Shown: positions 17,746 to 27,135, counted from the stretch's first letter. The stretch is 64,000 bases of DNA from Shouchella oshimensis (GCF_002019765.1 NZ_KV917380.1:1890855-1954854); one strand, 5' to 3'. Notes: a model not told the origin generated them from the sequence alone. Numbers and translations are program-made.

Positions 17746-18451
17746 TGTCATTCCCGTACTTGAAGTATTTGGCCCTACGATACAAGGAGAGGGAGCGGTC
17801 ATTGGCCAAAAGACCATGTTTGTTCGAACAGGTGGTTGCGATTATCGTTGCTCTTGGTGTGATTCAGCTTTTACATGGGACGGAACAGGAAAAAGTGAAG
17901 CCTTAACAGCTGAAGAAATTATTGAGCGTTTAGATACACTTGCCCCTGCCTCTTACGGTCATGTCACCATCTCTGGTGGAAATCCATTGTTGCATAAGGG
18001 AATCGGCCAATTAGTGAACCTTTTGCAAGCAAGAGGTATTCAAACGGCGGTAGAAACACAAGGAACGTTCTGGCAAGATTGGCTCAAACAAATTGATGCC
18101 GTGACAATCAGCCCTAAGCCTCCAAGTTCTGGAATGAAAACAAACTGGGAAACATTAAACAAGTGCTTAACGCAACTTGATACAAGACAAGTAAGTTTAA
18201 AAGTAGTCGTCTTTAATAAAACAGACTATCGTTTTGCTAAAGAAGTTCATCATCGTTTTCCGGCATATGAGTTTTATTTACAAGTTGGAAATGAAGATCC
18301 AACAACGGCTGATCAGCAGAAGCTAATGCAGGATTTATTACAACAGTATGAACAGTTAATTGACTGGACAATGAATGATAAAGAAATGAATCGTGTTCGT
18401 GTGTTACCGCAGCTACATACATTGCTGTGGGGAAACAAGAGAGGCGTGTAG
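17738..18451 (+). CDS. queE: 7-carboxy-7-deazaguanine synthase QueE
   Basis: A 237-residue radical-SAM enzyme contracting the pterin ring to carboxydeazaguanine. The cluster motif is CDYRCSWC (a CX3CX2C arrangement) within [16 protein letters not shown], followed by [17 protein letters not shown] at the N-terminus is typical. ATG 17738 overlaps the queD stop by eight bases; a longer frame to 17660 lies inside queD and is not expected. B. subtilis QueE has similar length. Confidence 0.95.
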   Translation: MSSVIPVLEVFGPTIQGEGAVIGQKTMFVRTGGCDYRCSWCDSAFTWDGTGKSEALTAEEIIERLDTLAPASYGHVTISGGNPLLHKGIGQLVNLLQARGIQTAVETQGTFWQDWLKQIDAVTISPKPPSSGMKTNWETLNKCLTQLDTRQVSLKVVVFNKTDYRFAKEVHHRFPAYEFYLQVGNEDPTTADQQKLMQDLLQQYEQLIDWTMNDKEMNRVRVLPQLHTLLWGNKRGV

Positions 18452-18467
18452 GAGGAAGAGAGTAGAC

Positions 18468-18965
18468 ATGACAGGAAGAAAAGAAGAAACCTTAACGAAT
18501 GTAACGCTACTAGGAAACCAAGGAACTGAATATGCGTTTTCGTATAATCCTAGTGTGCTAGAAACCTTTGACAATCAACATCCAAATCGTGATTATTTTG
18601 TTAAATTTAACTGCCCTGAGTTTACGACGTTATGTCCAAAAACCCATCAACCAGATTTTGCAACGATTTATATTAGCTACATTCCTGATGTGAAAATGGT
18701 TGAAAGTAAGTCACTTAAACTTTATTTATTTAGTTTTCGAAACCATGGTGACTTCCATGAAGACTCCGTTAACACAATTATGAATGATTTAATCCAACTG
18801 ATGGACCCTCGTTACATTGAAGTATGGGGAAAATTTACGCCAAGAGGCGGTATTTCAATCGATCCTTATTGCAATTACGGAAAAAAAGAAACAAGATTTG
18901 AAGAAATGGCGAACTATCGCTTAATGAATCATGATTTGTACCCAGAAACAATTACGAATCGATAA
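18468..18965 (+). CDS. queF: NADPH-dependent preQ0 reductase QueF
   Basis: A 165-residue tunnelling-fold enzyme reducing preQ0 nitrile to preQ1. The catalytic Cys is in [14 protein letters not shown], the substrate Glu in [20 protein letters not shown] (the usual ESKSLKLY motif preceded by MVE), and [12 protein letters not shown] closes the protein. TAGGAGGAAGAG precedes ATG 18468; the longer frame to 18393 runs inside queE. It completes the GTP-to-preQ1 route apart from folE. Confidence 0.95.
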   Translation: MTGRKEETLTNVTLLGNQGTEYAFSYNPSVLETFDNQHPNRDYFVKFNCPEFTTLCPKTHQPDFATIYISYIPDVKMVESKSLKLYLFSFRNHGDFHEDSVNTIMNDLIQLMDPRYIEVWGKFTPRGGISIDPYCNYGKKETRFEEMANYRLMNHDLYPETITNR

Positions 18966-18970
18966 GTAAA

Positions 18971-19225
18971 AAGAGGCTGGGACATAACGAAAAGTAGTAT
19001 TTGAAAAGAGTAGCAGCGCTACAGGAGAATCCTTCGCTTTCCGGGGACACGGCCTCAGCCTCCTTAGTGGAAGACCGCCACTCTAGAGTCTTCAGACACG
19101 TGCTGATCCCCCAGGAGTCTTGGATTCTCCTTCCGCTCATTTTCATATAAAACAAATGACGAACGTTCCTATTTTAGGAATGTTCGTCATTTTGGTCTGT
19201 CTATCTACTTTTGTCCCAGCCTCTT
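18971..19225. repeat. IR-bounded intergenic repeat element
   Basis: The 255-bp segment is bounded by a perfect 14-bp inverted repeat, AAGAGGCTGGGACA (18971-18984) and TGTCCCAGCCTCTT (19212-19225). Inside are a nested 10-bp pair AGGAGAATCC/GGATTCTCCT (19023-19032, 19122-19131), a CCTCAGCCTCC block, and a hairpin AAATGACGAACGTTCCTA/TAGGAATGTTCGTCATTT with one mismatch. The CTTTCCGGGGAC...CCTCAGCCTCC core resembles a family of intergenic repeats I know from other Bacillaceae genomes. It has no convincing ORF. It may act as the queF terminator. Confidence 0.7.
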
Positions 19226-19294
19226 CTTTCTAAAGAAATGGAACCTTTAGGATAAGATGATTTCTTATAGCAAAAGATTGGCAGGCTATAAAAA

Positions 19295-19320
19295 TAAGGA
19301 CTTTTAAAAAAAAGTCCTTA
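19295..19320 (-). terminator. Hairpin downstream of sda-like gene
   Basis: Perfect 10-bp stem TAAGGACTTT/AAAGTCCTTA with a 6-base loop. On the minus strand it is followed by TTTTTA, so it may end the sda transcript about 180 bases downstream. The rest of 19321-19502 shows no gene. Confidence 0.45.
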
Positions 19321-19502
19321 ATAAAGGTTTAGATGTAGAGATATCGGGAATATTGTCTAGGAGTGTCGATGATTACAATTACGGATGTGTCCGCATGAAA
19401 GAAACAAATTATTCTATTAAACATAATTCACATGCTATTAAACGAACGTACTGAGAAATTGAGTCAAAATGTAACATGTAAAAAAAAGAAATTTTATAAA
19501 CG

Positions 19503-19634
19503 TTAGCTAGAGACACCAAGACCTCTTCTTTCTAACTCTTCTTTTAAAATGTCTACAAAATCACGATTTAAATTTCGTTCTTCAGCAAGCTCACAGGCCT
19601 CGATTAATAATTGATCATTTAATTGTTGTAACAT
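19503..19634 (-). CDS. sda: Sporulation histidine kinase inhibitor, Sda family
   Basis: A 43-residue protein: MLQQLNDQLLIEACELAEER, then NLNRDFVDILKEELERRGLGVSS. It aligns with B. subtilis Sda along its length, including LSDELLIES-like N-terminus, the invariant NLNRDF and the ending RRxLG. Sda folds as a helical hairpin that binds KinA/KinB and blocks phosphate entry into the Spo0A relay when replication is disturbed. GGGGGAT lies seven bases before ATG. I saw no clear DnaA boxes upstream. Confidence 0.85.
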   Translation of the reverse strand: MLQQLNDQLLIEACELAEERNLNRDFVDILKEELERRGLGVSS

Positions 19635-19973
19635 ACTTCAAATCCCCCGCTCATAAACATTTTTACAGTATACGTTCTCTTTCCCCCTCTGTCTGATTTG
19701 AAACCTTTTTCAGAAAAATAATTTAGTTGAAAGTCTGCTTAACAATTTGACAGTACTATTTTTAGCCTAGCAAATGTACGACCTTATTAGAATGTTCTTG
19801 CTTTCGTGGGTTTTAATTACTCCTTTTTATTATCGTACAAGTCCACTACTAGTGTTAGCTATTTTGAAAAGAAGGAGGCACTTTTTTAGAGGGATTGCTC
19901 GCTTTCCAATGAGCGTGCTATGCTAGAACTATTCCGAAAGAGATGACTAGTAAAGGAAGGGACTGTATTCTAT

Positions 19974-20411
19974 ATGGTGCATCATTTTTATCTTGAATGT
20001 AGCTGGAATGGAGGTAGGAATAGTACAGGGGTAATAAAAACCGGTGCATTAGAGTCTACAATCTCTATTCCTAGCGAGATGAATGGGCCAGGGCAGGGAA
20101 CAAACCCTGATGAGATGCTGTTAGGTGCAGCAGCGACATGCTTCGTTATTACGTACGCAGCTATGTTAGAAAGAGCCAATATCGAAAAAGTTTCATTAAC
20201 ACTTTCCTCTGAAGCAAAAGTGGATGTGACAAATAATGTTTTTACGTTTAAAGAAATTATTCATCGACCAACTATCACATTAAAGAAACAGAGTGATCAA
20301 GAGCGAGCAGAAAAGATCGCGCATCAGGCAGAGAAATCGTGTATGATTTCAAAAGCATTGGCTGGCAATGTTAACATGGTGGTGGAGCCAGTTGTACAAC
20401 TGTCGAATTAG
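19974..20411 (+). CDS. OsmC/Ohr family protein
   Basis: A 145-residue protein of the OsmC superfamily, thiol peroxidases for organic hydroperoxides. The two catalytic Cys are at residues 56 (AAATCFVIT) and 123 (EKSCMISKAL). An N-terminal Arg-containing segment (WNGGRNSTG) is kept. It resembles the SACOL1771-type subgroup rather than true Ohr. AAGGAAGG upstream is a moderate ribosome site. A possible small lipoprotein overlaps its 3' end. Confidence 0.85.
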   Translation: MVHHFYLECSWNGGRNSTGVIKTGALESTISIPSEMNGPGQGTNPDEMLLGAAATCFVITYAAMLERANIEKVSLTLSSEAKVDVTNNVFTFKEIIHRPTITLKKQSDQERAEKIAHQAEKSCMISKALAGNVNMVVEPVVQLSN

Positions 20412-20565
20412 AAAATGTATCCTTGTTAGTGGAATTCTGTCAATGTTAATCGTAACCGCATGCGATTCGGACAACGATTTAATCGGTTATAAGCAGAAGC
20501 CAGACGGCTATATTCCCTCATCACCTATTGAATTTGTTAAAGAGGAACCAGTTATAGCTCAATAA
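20392..20565 (+). CDS. Possible small lipoprotein overlapping osmC-like gene
   Basis: A frame from TTG 20392 gives about 57 residues: a charged start (MYNCRIRKC), a hydrophobic stretch (ILVSGILSMLIVTA) and a lipobox Cys (VTAC) followed by an acidic, Pro-rich tail ending EEPVIAQ. GGTGGAG stands just upstream. The final 150 bases lie outside the OsmC gene and a strong terminator follows directly. Both suggest a real secreted lipoprotein, but the start and function are uncertain. Confidence 0.45.
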   Translation: MYNCRIRKCILVSGILSMLIVTACDSDNDLIGYKQKPDGYIPSSPIEFVKEEPVIAQ

Positions 20566-20615
20566 AAAGCAGTCCACCCAAGTCTTTTTATGACGATGGT
20601 TGGACTGCTTTTTTT
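20564..20615 (+). terminator. Terminator after osmC/lipoprotein
   Basis: AAAAAGCAGTCCA pairs with TGGACTGCTTTTT across a 24-base loop, followed by more T. The A-run also allows termination of the minus-strand transglycosylase. Confidence 0.8.
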
Positions 20616-20639
20616 CGTTTATTTCGCTTCATCTGCTTC

Positions 20640-21248
20640 TTATTTACCATAGAGTTGTATAGGATCATAATTTTCTTTATAGGTTTCAAAATAATGCATC
20701 ACTTCCTCTACATATGCATCACTTCGATTGTAAGAAAACAACGCATCTTCATAGTCGCCGTCTACTGCCCCATGCTCTGAGAGAAAACGAGCTGCCGCAT
20801 AAGCTGAATCGTGCAAATTAAAAGGATCGGCTTCTCCGTTACCAGTAGCATCTGTACCATAACCGTTGTGCTCTTCAATTAACTCAATGTCTGTAATGTC
20901 TACATCGTCAGCTACATTGCCAATGTCATCTACACCGGGATACGTCCAACCAACCCAAGTTCTAGGCATAAATTGAAAATGACCTAGAGCACCAACAGGG
21001 CTTTCCATTGGTTCCATTGTAGAAAAAATCGTCTCTACTCGATGAACAGCAGCAAGAAGCTCCCAAGGAATACTATACGTGTCTGCAGCTTCATGATAAA
21101 CAGGGATATAGTCTTCTGGAATTTGATTTTCTGCAATGATTGCTTTGTAAAGACCTTGTCGAAAACGATCATTTTGTTCAAAAAGAAGAATCGCTATACC
21201 AACAAAGACAACCATCAAAATGAGAATGGAATAGAGCCATTTTTTCAT
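20640..21248 (-). CDS. Lytic transglycosylase-like protein, membrane-anchored
   Basis: A 202-residue protein with an N-terminal anchor or uncleaved signal (residues 5-23) and a lysozyme-like transglycosylase domain. The catalytic Glu is probably in LLAAVHRVETIF (near residue 72), followed by GALGHFQFMPRTW and DSAYAAARFLSEHG, which fit the SLT/MltB-like fold. It would cleave peptidoglycan glycan strands outside the membrane. It is single-gene; the partner process is unknown. Confidence 0.8.
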   Translation of the reverse strand: MKKWLYSILILMVVFVGIAILLFEQNDRFRQGLYKAIIAENQIPEDYIPVYHEAADTYSIPWELLAAVHRVETIFSTMEPMESPVGALGHFQFMPRTWVGWTYPGVDDIGNVADDVDITDIELIEEHNGYGTDATGNGEADPFNLHDSAYAAARFLSEHGAVDGDYEDALFSYNRSDAYVEEVMHYFETYKENYDPIQLYGK

Positions 21249-21373
21249 TGTCTAACCTCTTCCACTGAAAAAGTACTTGTCCATCTTACCACGAGTAAAA
21301 GCGTTGTAACAATGGCTATCGTTTGGTTTTATAAAAATAAGGGAATGTGCATGGGAGTAAATGAGGTGAGAAG

Positions 21374-22666
21374 ATGAAAACCCAAGTATTCATTGTTGGT
21401 GGGGGTGTTGCTGGTCTTACCGTAGCACTAAAGTTAGTAAAGCGTGGTATAGACGTCATCATGGTGGAAAAAAGCCCTCACCTTGGTCATGCGTATAAAG
21501 GCGAGCTTATTCAACCAAAGACAATCCAATTGTTTGAGCGTGCAGGTATTTATGAATCATTCTCAACTGCTTGGACGACTTTTTCTACGATTGAAACGTC
21601 TGAACTGAATGCGCACTTACAGCCGATGTTGCGATCCTCAATGGATTATAAACAGTTACCAGCACCTTTCCAGTACGCTGCTATGCTGCCCCATAGTGAC
21701 ATTAAGCGGTTATTGCTTAAAGAAGTTAAACAGTATGACACTTTTACTCTTCTTCAGCCTGCGACATTTGAGAAAATGGAAGAGAATAGAGCCTTTATTA
21801 AACAAGGGAAACAAAAAAGGACTGTAGCATTTGAGTTTATTATAGGAGCAGAAGGCGTAAATTCACGGGTGCGAGAACAAGCTCGAATCGAACGGAAAAG
21901 GCACGTATACGAGCATGATTTTTTAACGGTATCCTTTCCTGCTCCTGATGTAGTAAAGCATGGACATTTAATAGCAACGAAAGATCGTTTCTTAGGCTTA
22001 TTTCCATTACCGAATGGGTATGTGCGAACGGTTTACCTCATTCGAAAAGGGGAATATAAAGCGTGGCGAGAGGAACCACTACAATTGTTCTATGATCATT
22101 ATGTCTCGCTATTTCCAGCATTAGATGGACATGTACAAACCGTGAAAGAATGGAGAGCCATTCAACTCATGGTCCCAATTCGTCAACATGCCAACCACTA
22201 TGTAAAAGACAACATTGCGTTAATTGGGGATGCAGCTCATAGTGTCCATCCAATGGCAGGTGAAGGCATGAACTTAGCGATTCAAGGTGCTGATTGTCTA
22301 GGTGAATTATTAATTGACTTATATGAAAAACGAAAGGGCAATGAATTTTTAACCCATTATGAATCTGTTCATAGAAAAAGAGTGAAGGCGATTATGAACC
22401 TCTCTCATTTAGGTGGACTAGCGTATGGAAAAGAAGGGAAAGCGTGGCAAAGAAGTCGAACCTTTGCGTTAAAACAACTTTTAAATAATGAAACATTATT
22501 AGCAAAATATTTGTTTAACATATCAGGGCTCGGTTTTTGGCCGTTTTCAGTTAAAGATAGTGTCACATTAGTAAAGCGTAGTAAAACCACAAGGGTTGAA
22601 AACCAAATGGAGCAGTATCAATACGGACTAGACGACGATTACCCTTGGAGACAACAGATGAGGTGA
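21374..22666 (+). CDS. FAD-dependent monooxygenase (UbiH/PHBH type)
   Basis: A 430-residue flavoprotein of the aromatic hydroxylase family. The Rossmann motif GGGVAGLTVALKL starts at residue 8, the DG-like motif is GAEGVNSRVREQA near 155 and the second FAD motif is LIGDAAHSVHPMAGEGMNLAIQ near 284. The enzyme should hydroxylate an aromatic or quinone-like substrate; which one is unknown. GAGGTGAGAAG precedes the ATG. Its stop codon lies inside the ribosome site of the methyltransferase gene, so the pair works as one unit. Confidence 0.85.
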   Translation: MKTQVFIVGGGVAGLTVALKLVKRGIDVIMVEKSPHLGHAYKGELIQPKTIQLFERAGIYESFSTAWTTFSTIETSELNAHLQPMLRSSMDYKQLPAPFQYAAMLPHSDIKRLLLKEVKQYDTFTLLQPATFEKMEENRAFIKQGKQKRTVAFEFIIGAEGVNSRVREQARIERKRHVYEHDFLTVSFPAPDVVKHGHLIATKDRFLGLFPLPNGYVRTVYLIRKGEYKAWREEPLQLFYDHYVSLFPALDGHVQTVKEWRAIQLMVPIRQHANHYVKDNIALIGDAAHSVHPMAGEGMNLAIQGADCLGELLIDLYEKRKGNEFLTHYESVHRKRVKAIMNLSHLGGLAYGKEGKAWQRSRTFALKQLLNNETLLAKYLFNISGLGFWPFSVKDSVTLVKRSKTTRVENQMEQYQYGLDDDYPWRQQMR

Positions 22667-22671
22667 GAGAA

Positions 22672-23655
22672 GTGGAAAATATTCATTTAAGAAGAATGTG
22701 GCATGCACGAAAATGGATGAAGCAAACCGAACCCTTTCTTATGACTTGGCATGCTCACCTAGGCTACAGCTTAAACTTATTTCAATACTTTAAAAAGCCA
22801 GAGACAGTTGAAAACATAGCAAATAAGTACGACTTAGATGAAGTGTTGCTTAGCCGATGGGTTGAAGTAGGTATAGCCGTTGGTCATTTGAAGAAAAAGA
22901 GCAAAAAAAAGATACAAAGTAAACGAGAAATGGTCACGTATCTAACAAAAGAAAGTGAACGATCAGTCGGAATCTTACTGGAGGAAATGTTTGAACTGCA
23001 CATTCCCACGTTACTAAACTATAAAAAAGAACTTGTTCGACAAGAAGAAACTATGTCAACACCTGTCGCAAGCATGGTAGCAGAAACGTCAAAACTTCTG
23101 GAAGCCGTTACACTTCCAAAAGTCGCATCCCTCTTAAAAAAGCAAAAAAGCAAGACGGTTCTGGACGTAGGATGTGGCTTAGGTGGCTATATGATGACGT
23201 TGGCAAAGCAGTTTCCAACGATTCAATTTCACGGTGTTGAAATTGATCAAGATGTTTGCCGACGAGCGAATGAGGAGAATTCATTCGAAAACGTCAGCAT
23301 CGATCAAGGAGATTTTAAAGAAATGCGTTTTAGAAAAGGCTATCACACCGTCATGTTAAATAATATTTTGTATTATTTCACAGTTGTAGAAAGGCTTGCT
23401 CTTATTAAAAAAGCAACGGATGTGTTGAGAAAAAAAGGAGAAATGATCCTCATCACACCACTTGCAGATGGAAAGCATGGCAAACGCTTTGCCAGTGCGT
23501 TTAATAGCTTTATGACGGCTCATAATGAGATGCACCCTTTGCCTACAAGGAAAGAAGTCGCCTATATGGCAAAACAAGCGAACGTAAAAGTCGTCGAAGA
23601 ACGGGCATTAATTAAAGAAGGTGGTTGGTATTTGATTCGGTTAAAGAAGAAGTAA
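22672..23655 (+). CDS. SAM-dependent methyltransferase with winged-helix N-terminus
   Basis: A protein of about 327 residues. The N-terminal 90 residues look like the dimerisation winged helix of small-molecule O-methyltransferases (TVENIANKYDLDEVLLSRW), and the class I Rossmann domain begins with TVLDVGCGLGGYMM (near residue 163), then GVEID and MLNNILYYF. GTG 22672 is chosen since AGGTGA (22661-22666) overlaps the monooxygenase stop. It probably methylates a hydroxyl introduced by that enzyme (inference from context). Confidence 0.82.
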   Translation: MENIHLRRMWHARKWMKQTEPFLMTWHAHLGYSLNLFQYFKKPETVENIANKYDLDEVLLSRWVEVGIAVGHLKKKSKKKIQSKREMVTYLTKESERSVGILLEEMFELHIPTLLNYKKELVRQEETMSTPVASMVAETSKLLEAVTLPKVASLLKKQKSKTVLDVGCGLGGYMMTLAKQFPTIQFHGVEIDQDVCRRANEENSFENVSIDQGDFKEMRFRKGYHTVMLNNILYYFTVVERLALIKKATDVLRKKGEMILITPLADGKHGKRFASAFNSFMTAHNEMHPLPTRKEVAYMAKQANVKVVEERALIKEGGWYLIRLKKK

Positions 23656-23863
23656 GTTCAGACAACATCGTTTGAAAAGCCTGTTTGTCAATAAAGTCCT
23701 CCGCCTTCCACTCTTGCTTCACCCATTGTAGGAGAGCGTGTGTTGAGTCAAACACCGCTCCACTTGTGTCGAACGTACGTATCGCATATCGGTTTGATTC
23801 ATTATCATTAATGACATAACAGGGAATAGTGCTATGGACAGAGTGAAGCTCGAATTCGTACAT
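23612..23863 (-). CDS. Conserved small protein of unknown function
   Basis: An 83-residue protein (MYEFELHSVHSTIPCYVIND...) I do not recognise. GAGGTGATCAG precedes ATG 23863, clearly better than the frame start at 23890. Its 3' end overlaps the methyltransferase end by 44 bases in converging orientation. The composition is mixed alpha/beta with acidic surface and no membrane segment. Confidence 0.55.
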   Translation of the reverse strand: MYEFELHSVHSTIPCYVINDNESNRYAIRTFDTSGAVFDSTHALLQWVKQEWKAEDFIDKQAFQTMLSELTSSLTESNTNHLL

Positions 23864-24120
23864 CTGATCACCTCGATAAGTAGTATCCACAACTAGGTCG
23901 TTAGTATGTTCAATTTTTTAGAATTACACACACGCTCTTTTCTTGAAAATAAAGGGAGGGCTTGTTTTACTGCAGTCGCTAAAAAGTATGTTTTTTCGGG
24001 ACCGCTTCACCGACTGTTTTTGAGGAGTGAGTATGCTTTTGCTTCGAAATTCTTCATTTTCAATAAAAAAGAAAGCGCTTTTTGGCGAAATTGCAAGAAT
24101 CATCGTTAAAAAGGCTAGAT

Positions 24121-24175
24121 TTTATTGCGCAAAAGCGCTAAAATTTAGGTGACCGTTTTTTACTGGCGCAATAAA
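24121..24175. repeat. Inverted repeat upstream of odhA
   Basis: TTTATTGCGC (24121-24130) and GCGCAATAAA (24166-24175) form a perfect 10-bp inverted repeat with 35 bases between. The interval also holds AAAAGCGCTAAAA. It could be an operator upstream of the odhA promoter; no regulator is known for it. Confidence 0.4.
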
Positions 24176-24194
24176 ATAATCCAATGCGAATGTT

Positions 24195-24223
24195 TTGAGT
24201 AAACCAGTAGGAAATGGTACTAT
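24195..24223 (+). promoter_or_regulatory. Sigma-A promoter of odhAB
   Basis: TTGAGT (24195-24200) and TACTAT (24218-24223) are 17 bases apart, fitting a vegetative promoter with a start near 24230. It is 70 bases before the odhA start codon. The stretch 23891-24194 holds no gene. Confidence 0.65.
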
Positions 24224-24228
24224 ATTTC

Positions 24229-24242
24229 TGTAAGCGCTTGAA
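24229..24242 (+). promoter_or_regulatory. Possible CcpA (cre) site at odhA start of transcription
   Basis: TGTAAGCGCTTGAA matches the cre consensus TGNAANCGNWNNCA except at position 13. Its position over the expected transcription start would suit repression by CcpA during growth on sugars, as known for other citric-acid-cycle genes in Bacilli. Similar AAGCGCTT cores at 24073 and 24133 could be auxiliary. Confidence 0.45.
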
Positions 24243-24297
24243 AATAGACGTTTGCGCTTTTGTGATGCAAACTATTGTTTTAGGAGGTCTATCACAC

Positions 24298-27135
24298 ATG
24301 TCCAGCAAGGAAAACAGCCCGGAAAAACCTTGGCAAGGATTTTATGGTCCGAACCTCGGAGTTGTAATAGAGCTGTATGAGCAATATACGGAAGACCCAA
24401 ATTCCGTAGATGAAGAAACAAGAGCACATTTTGAAAAATGGGGACCACCTTCTTTAGAAGAATCTGTTAGTTTCACTAAAGATCGTGTGAATCAAGAAAT
24501 AGGCTCGGACATGATAAACGCCGTTGTCGGTGCTGTGAAGCTGGCAGATTTTATTCGTGCCAAAGGTCACTTAGCATCGGACATTCAACCAATATGGAAA
24601 ACTCATAAAAATGATGACCTTATTAGTTATGAACGCTTTAATGTTACTGAAGAACAACTTAAGAATGTACCAGTGGACTATATTTGTCCACAAGCTCCAT
24701 CGCATGTCAAAAACGGTTTGCAAGCTATCGAACATTTACGTAATGTTTATTCCAAAACAATGGCATGTGAGTTTGGTCATGTACAAGACGAAACAGAGCG
24801 AAAGTGGTTAAGAGACAAGGTGGAATCAGGAACGTTTGCAGATGCTTTGTCTACAGAGGAAAAACGGAGCTTACTAGAGCGATTAACATCCGTAGAAGGC
24901 TTCGAAAAATTTATTCACCGTACGTTTGTAGGGCAAAAGCGTTTTTCCATTGAAGGGGTAGACTCATTGGTGCCAATGTTAGATATGGCGATTAATGAAG
25001 TCCGCAAAGAAAAAACCGACCATGTCATGATTGGTATGGCACACCGTGGTCGCTTAAATGTGCTTGCACACACTTTAGGAAAACCGTTTAAAGCCATTTT
25101 TGCTGAATTCTTGCAAGCGCCAAACAAATTAATCGCGCCATCTGAAGGGCTTGGTGAAACTTATTCGGGCTGGACAGGCGATGTAAAATACCATTTAGGT
25201 GCTGATCGCCAAATAGTCGATGATGAGCGTTCTGAAACAATCGTTTCACTAGCGAATAATCCAAGTCACTTAGAGTTTGTTTCACCGATTGTCGAAGGGT
25301 ATGCTCGCGCAGCTCAAGAGGATCGTAGTAAGCGTGGTGAACCGACACAAGATACACGTCGTGCATACTCCATCTTAATACACGGAGATGCAGCTTTTCC
25401 TGGACAAGGAATTGTCACTGAAACGTTAAATTTAAGTCGTTTAAATGGGTATCAAGTTGGTGGTTCCCTTCATATTATTGCAAACAACAATATAGGTTAT
25501 ACAACAGAAGCGTACGATTCTCGCTCTACTACATACGCAAGTGATCCTGCAAAAGGTTTTGAAATCCCTATTCTCCACGTGAATGCAGATGATCCTGAAG
25601 CGTGTGTGAAAGCAATCCAGTTCGCTGTTGAATACCGTAGAGAGTTTAAGAAGGATTTCCTAGTCGATTTAATTGGTTATCGTCGCTTCGGCCATAATGA
25701 GGGAGACGAACCAGCGGTTACACAACCGGAGCTTTATACTATAATTCGTAAACACCCTACCGCAAGAGCCTTGTATGCTGAACAACTACAAGCAGAGAAT
25801 GTGTTAACGAAAGACGAAGTAAAGAAACTCGATACAGATATGTATGATTATTTACTTGAAGAATACAACAAGGTCAATGCTGATAAAGCCGAGCGAAACT
25901 ACGAATTAAGTCCACCTGATTTTATTGTAGACGGCTTACCCAAAGTAAAAACGAATGTAGAAAAAGACAAACTACAATCTTTTAATGAACAGCTACTTGA
26001 TTGGCCGGAAAGCTTTAATCCAAACGAAAAACTAAAGAAAATCCTGCAAAGACGTGCGAATGCGTTTGATGGAGACGGTAGTGTTGACTGGGGATTAGCG
26101 GAAGTGTTAGCTTTTGCGTCTATCATTCACGACGGTACACCAATTCGTTTAAGCGGTCAAGACACGGAGCGAGGTACGTTCGCTCACCGTCATCTTGTCT
26201 TACATGATCGTGAAACGAACGAAACGTACACACCGCTCCAATCGTTTGATGACGCAAATGCTTCCTTTGCGGTTTACAATAGTCCGTTATCTGAGCAGGC
26301 ATGTGTAGGCTTTGAATACGGTTACAATGTCTTTTCGAAAGAAACGTTAGTTCTGTGGGAAGCTCAGTTCGGTGATTTTGTCAACGGTGCACAAGTAATG
26401 TTTGACCAGTGGGTATCTGCTGGACGGGCAAAATGGGGCCAGAAATCTGGATTAGTTGTTCTTTTACCGCACGGCTATGAAGGAGCTGGACCAGAGCACT
26501 CAAGTGGGCGTGTAGAACGTTTCTTGAATTCTGCAGCTGAAAATAACTGGACGATTGCTAATTGTACGTCGGCAGCCCAATATTTCCACATTTTGCGACG
26601 ACAAGCAAAAATTTTGCAGAAAAATACAGTCCGTCCTCTTATTATTATGACGCCGAAAAGTTTATTGCGAAATCAAAACATTGCTTCCACAACAGTCGAA
26701 TTTGCGGATGGCGAGTTTAAGCCTATTTTAGAAGAACCGATTTTAGGAAAAGATCGTCAAGCAGTGAAGCGAATTATCTTAACAAGTGGAAAATTGGCGA
26801 TTGAACTGCAAGATCATATTAAAAAGCACGACGAGGATTGGAGCTGGCTCCATATCATTCGAGTAGAGGAACTGTATCCGTTCCCACGTCGAGCCATTCG
26901 TGAACTATTAAAAGAGTTTCCTAATTTAGAAGAAGTAAAATGGGTGCAAGAGGAGCCGAAAAACATGGGAGCGTGGTCCTTTATGGAGCCACGAATCTTA
27001 GAAATTTTACCGAAAGATGTCCCGTTAAGTTACATTGGACGTACATTCCGCTCAAGTCCAGCGGAAGGCGTATCAAACGCTCATAAAGTGGAACAAAAAC
27101 GAATCATCACAGAATCGGTGACGCGCAAAAACTAA
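24298..27135 (+). CDS. odhA: 2-oxoglutarate dehydrogenase E1 (OdhA)
   Basis: The 945-residue thiamine-diphosphate-dependent E1 decarboxylates 2-oxoglutarate in the citric acid cycle. Motifs: [12 protein letters not shown] near residue 243, [10 protein letters not shown] (the ThDP GD motif) near 362, the [10 protein letters not shown] segment that follows, and in the second half the transketolase-like [16 protein letters not shown]. The preferred ATG at 24298 has AGGAGG twelve bases upstream. The lead frame from 24214 would start within the promoter. It is followed 14 bases later by odhB. Confidence 0.97.
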   Translation: MSSKENSPEKPWQGFYGPNLGVVIELYEQYTEDPNSVDEETRAHFEKWGPPSLEESVSFTKDRVNQEIGSDMINAVVGAVKLADFIRAKGHLASDIQPIWKTHKNDDLISYERFNVTEEQLKNVPVDYICPQAPSHVKNGLQAIEHLRNVYSKTMACEFGHVQDETERKWLRDKVESGTFADALSTEEKRSLLERLTSVEGFEKFIHRTFVGQKRFSIEGVDSLVPMLDMAINEVRKEKTDHVMIGMAHRGRLNVLAHTLGKPFKAIFAEFLQAPNKLIAPSEGLGETYSGWTGDVKYHLGADRQIVDDERSETIVSLANNPSHLEFVSPIVEGYARAAQEDRSKRGEPTQDTRRAYSILIHGDAAFPGQGIVTETLNLSRLNGYQVGGSLHIIANNNIGYTTEAYDSRSTTYASDPAKGFEIPILHVNADDPEACVKAIQFAVEYRREFKKDFLVDLIGYRRFGHNEGDEPAVTQPELYTIIRKHPTARALYAEQLQAENVLTKDEVKKLDTDMYDYLLEEYNKVNADKAERNYELSPPDFIVDGLPKVKTNVEKDKLQSFNEQLLDWPESFNPNEKLKKILQRRANAFDGDGSVDWGLAEVLAFASIIHDGTPIRLSGQDTERGTFAHRHLVLHDRETNETYTPLQSFDDANASFAVYNSPLSEQACVGFEYGYNVFSKETLVLWEAQFGDFVNGAQVMFDQWVSAGRAKWGQKSGLVVLLPHGYEGAGPEHSSGRVERFLNSAAENNWTIANCTSAAQYFHILRRQAKILQKNTVRPLIIMTPKSLLRNQNIASTTVEFADGEFKPILEEPILGKDRQAVKRIILTSGKLAIELQDHIKKHDEDWSWLHIIRVEELYPFPRRAIRELLKEFPNLEEVKWVQEEPKNMGAWSFMEPRILEILPKDVPLSYIGRTFRSSPAEGVSNAHKVEQKRIITESVTRKN

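Noticed and set aside
18952-19155. 67-residue minus-strand frame inside the repeat element
   Set aside because: It lies almost wholly within the structured inverted-repeat element, has no ribosome site and its composition follows the repeat; a chance frame.
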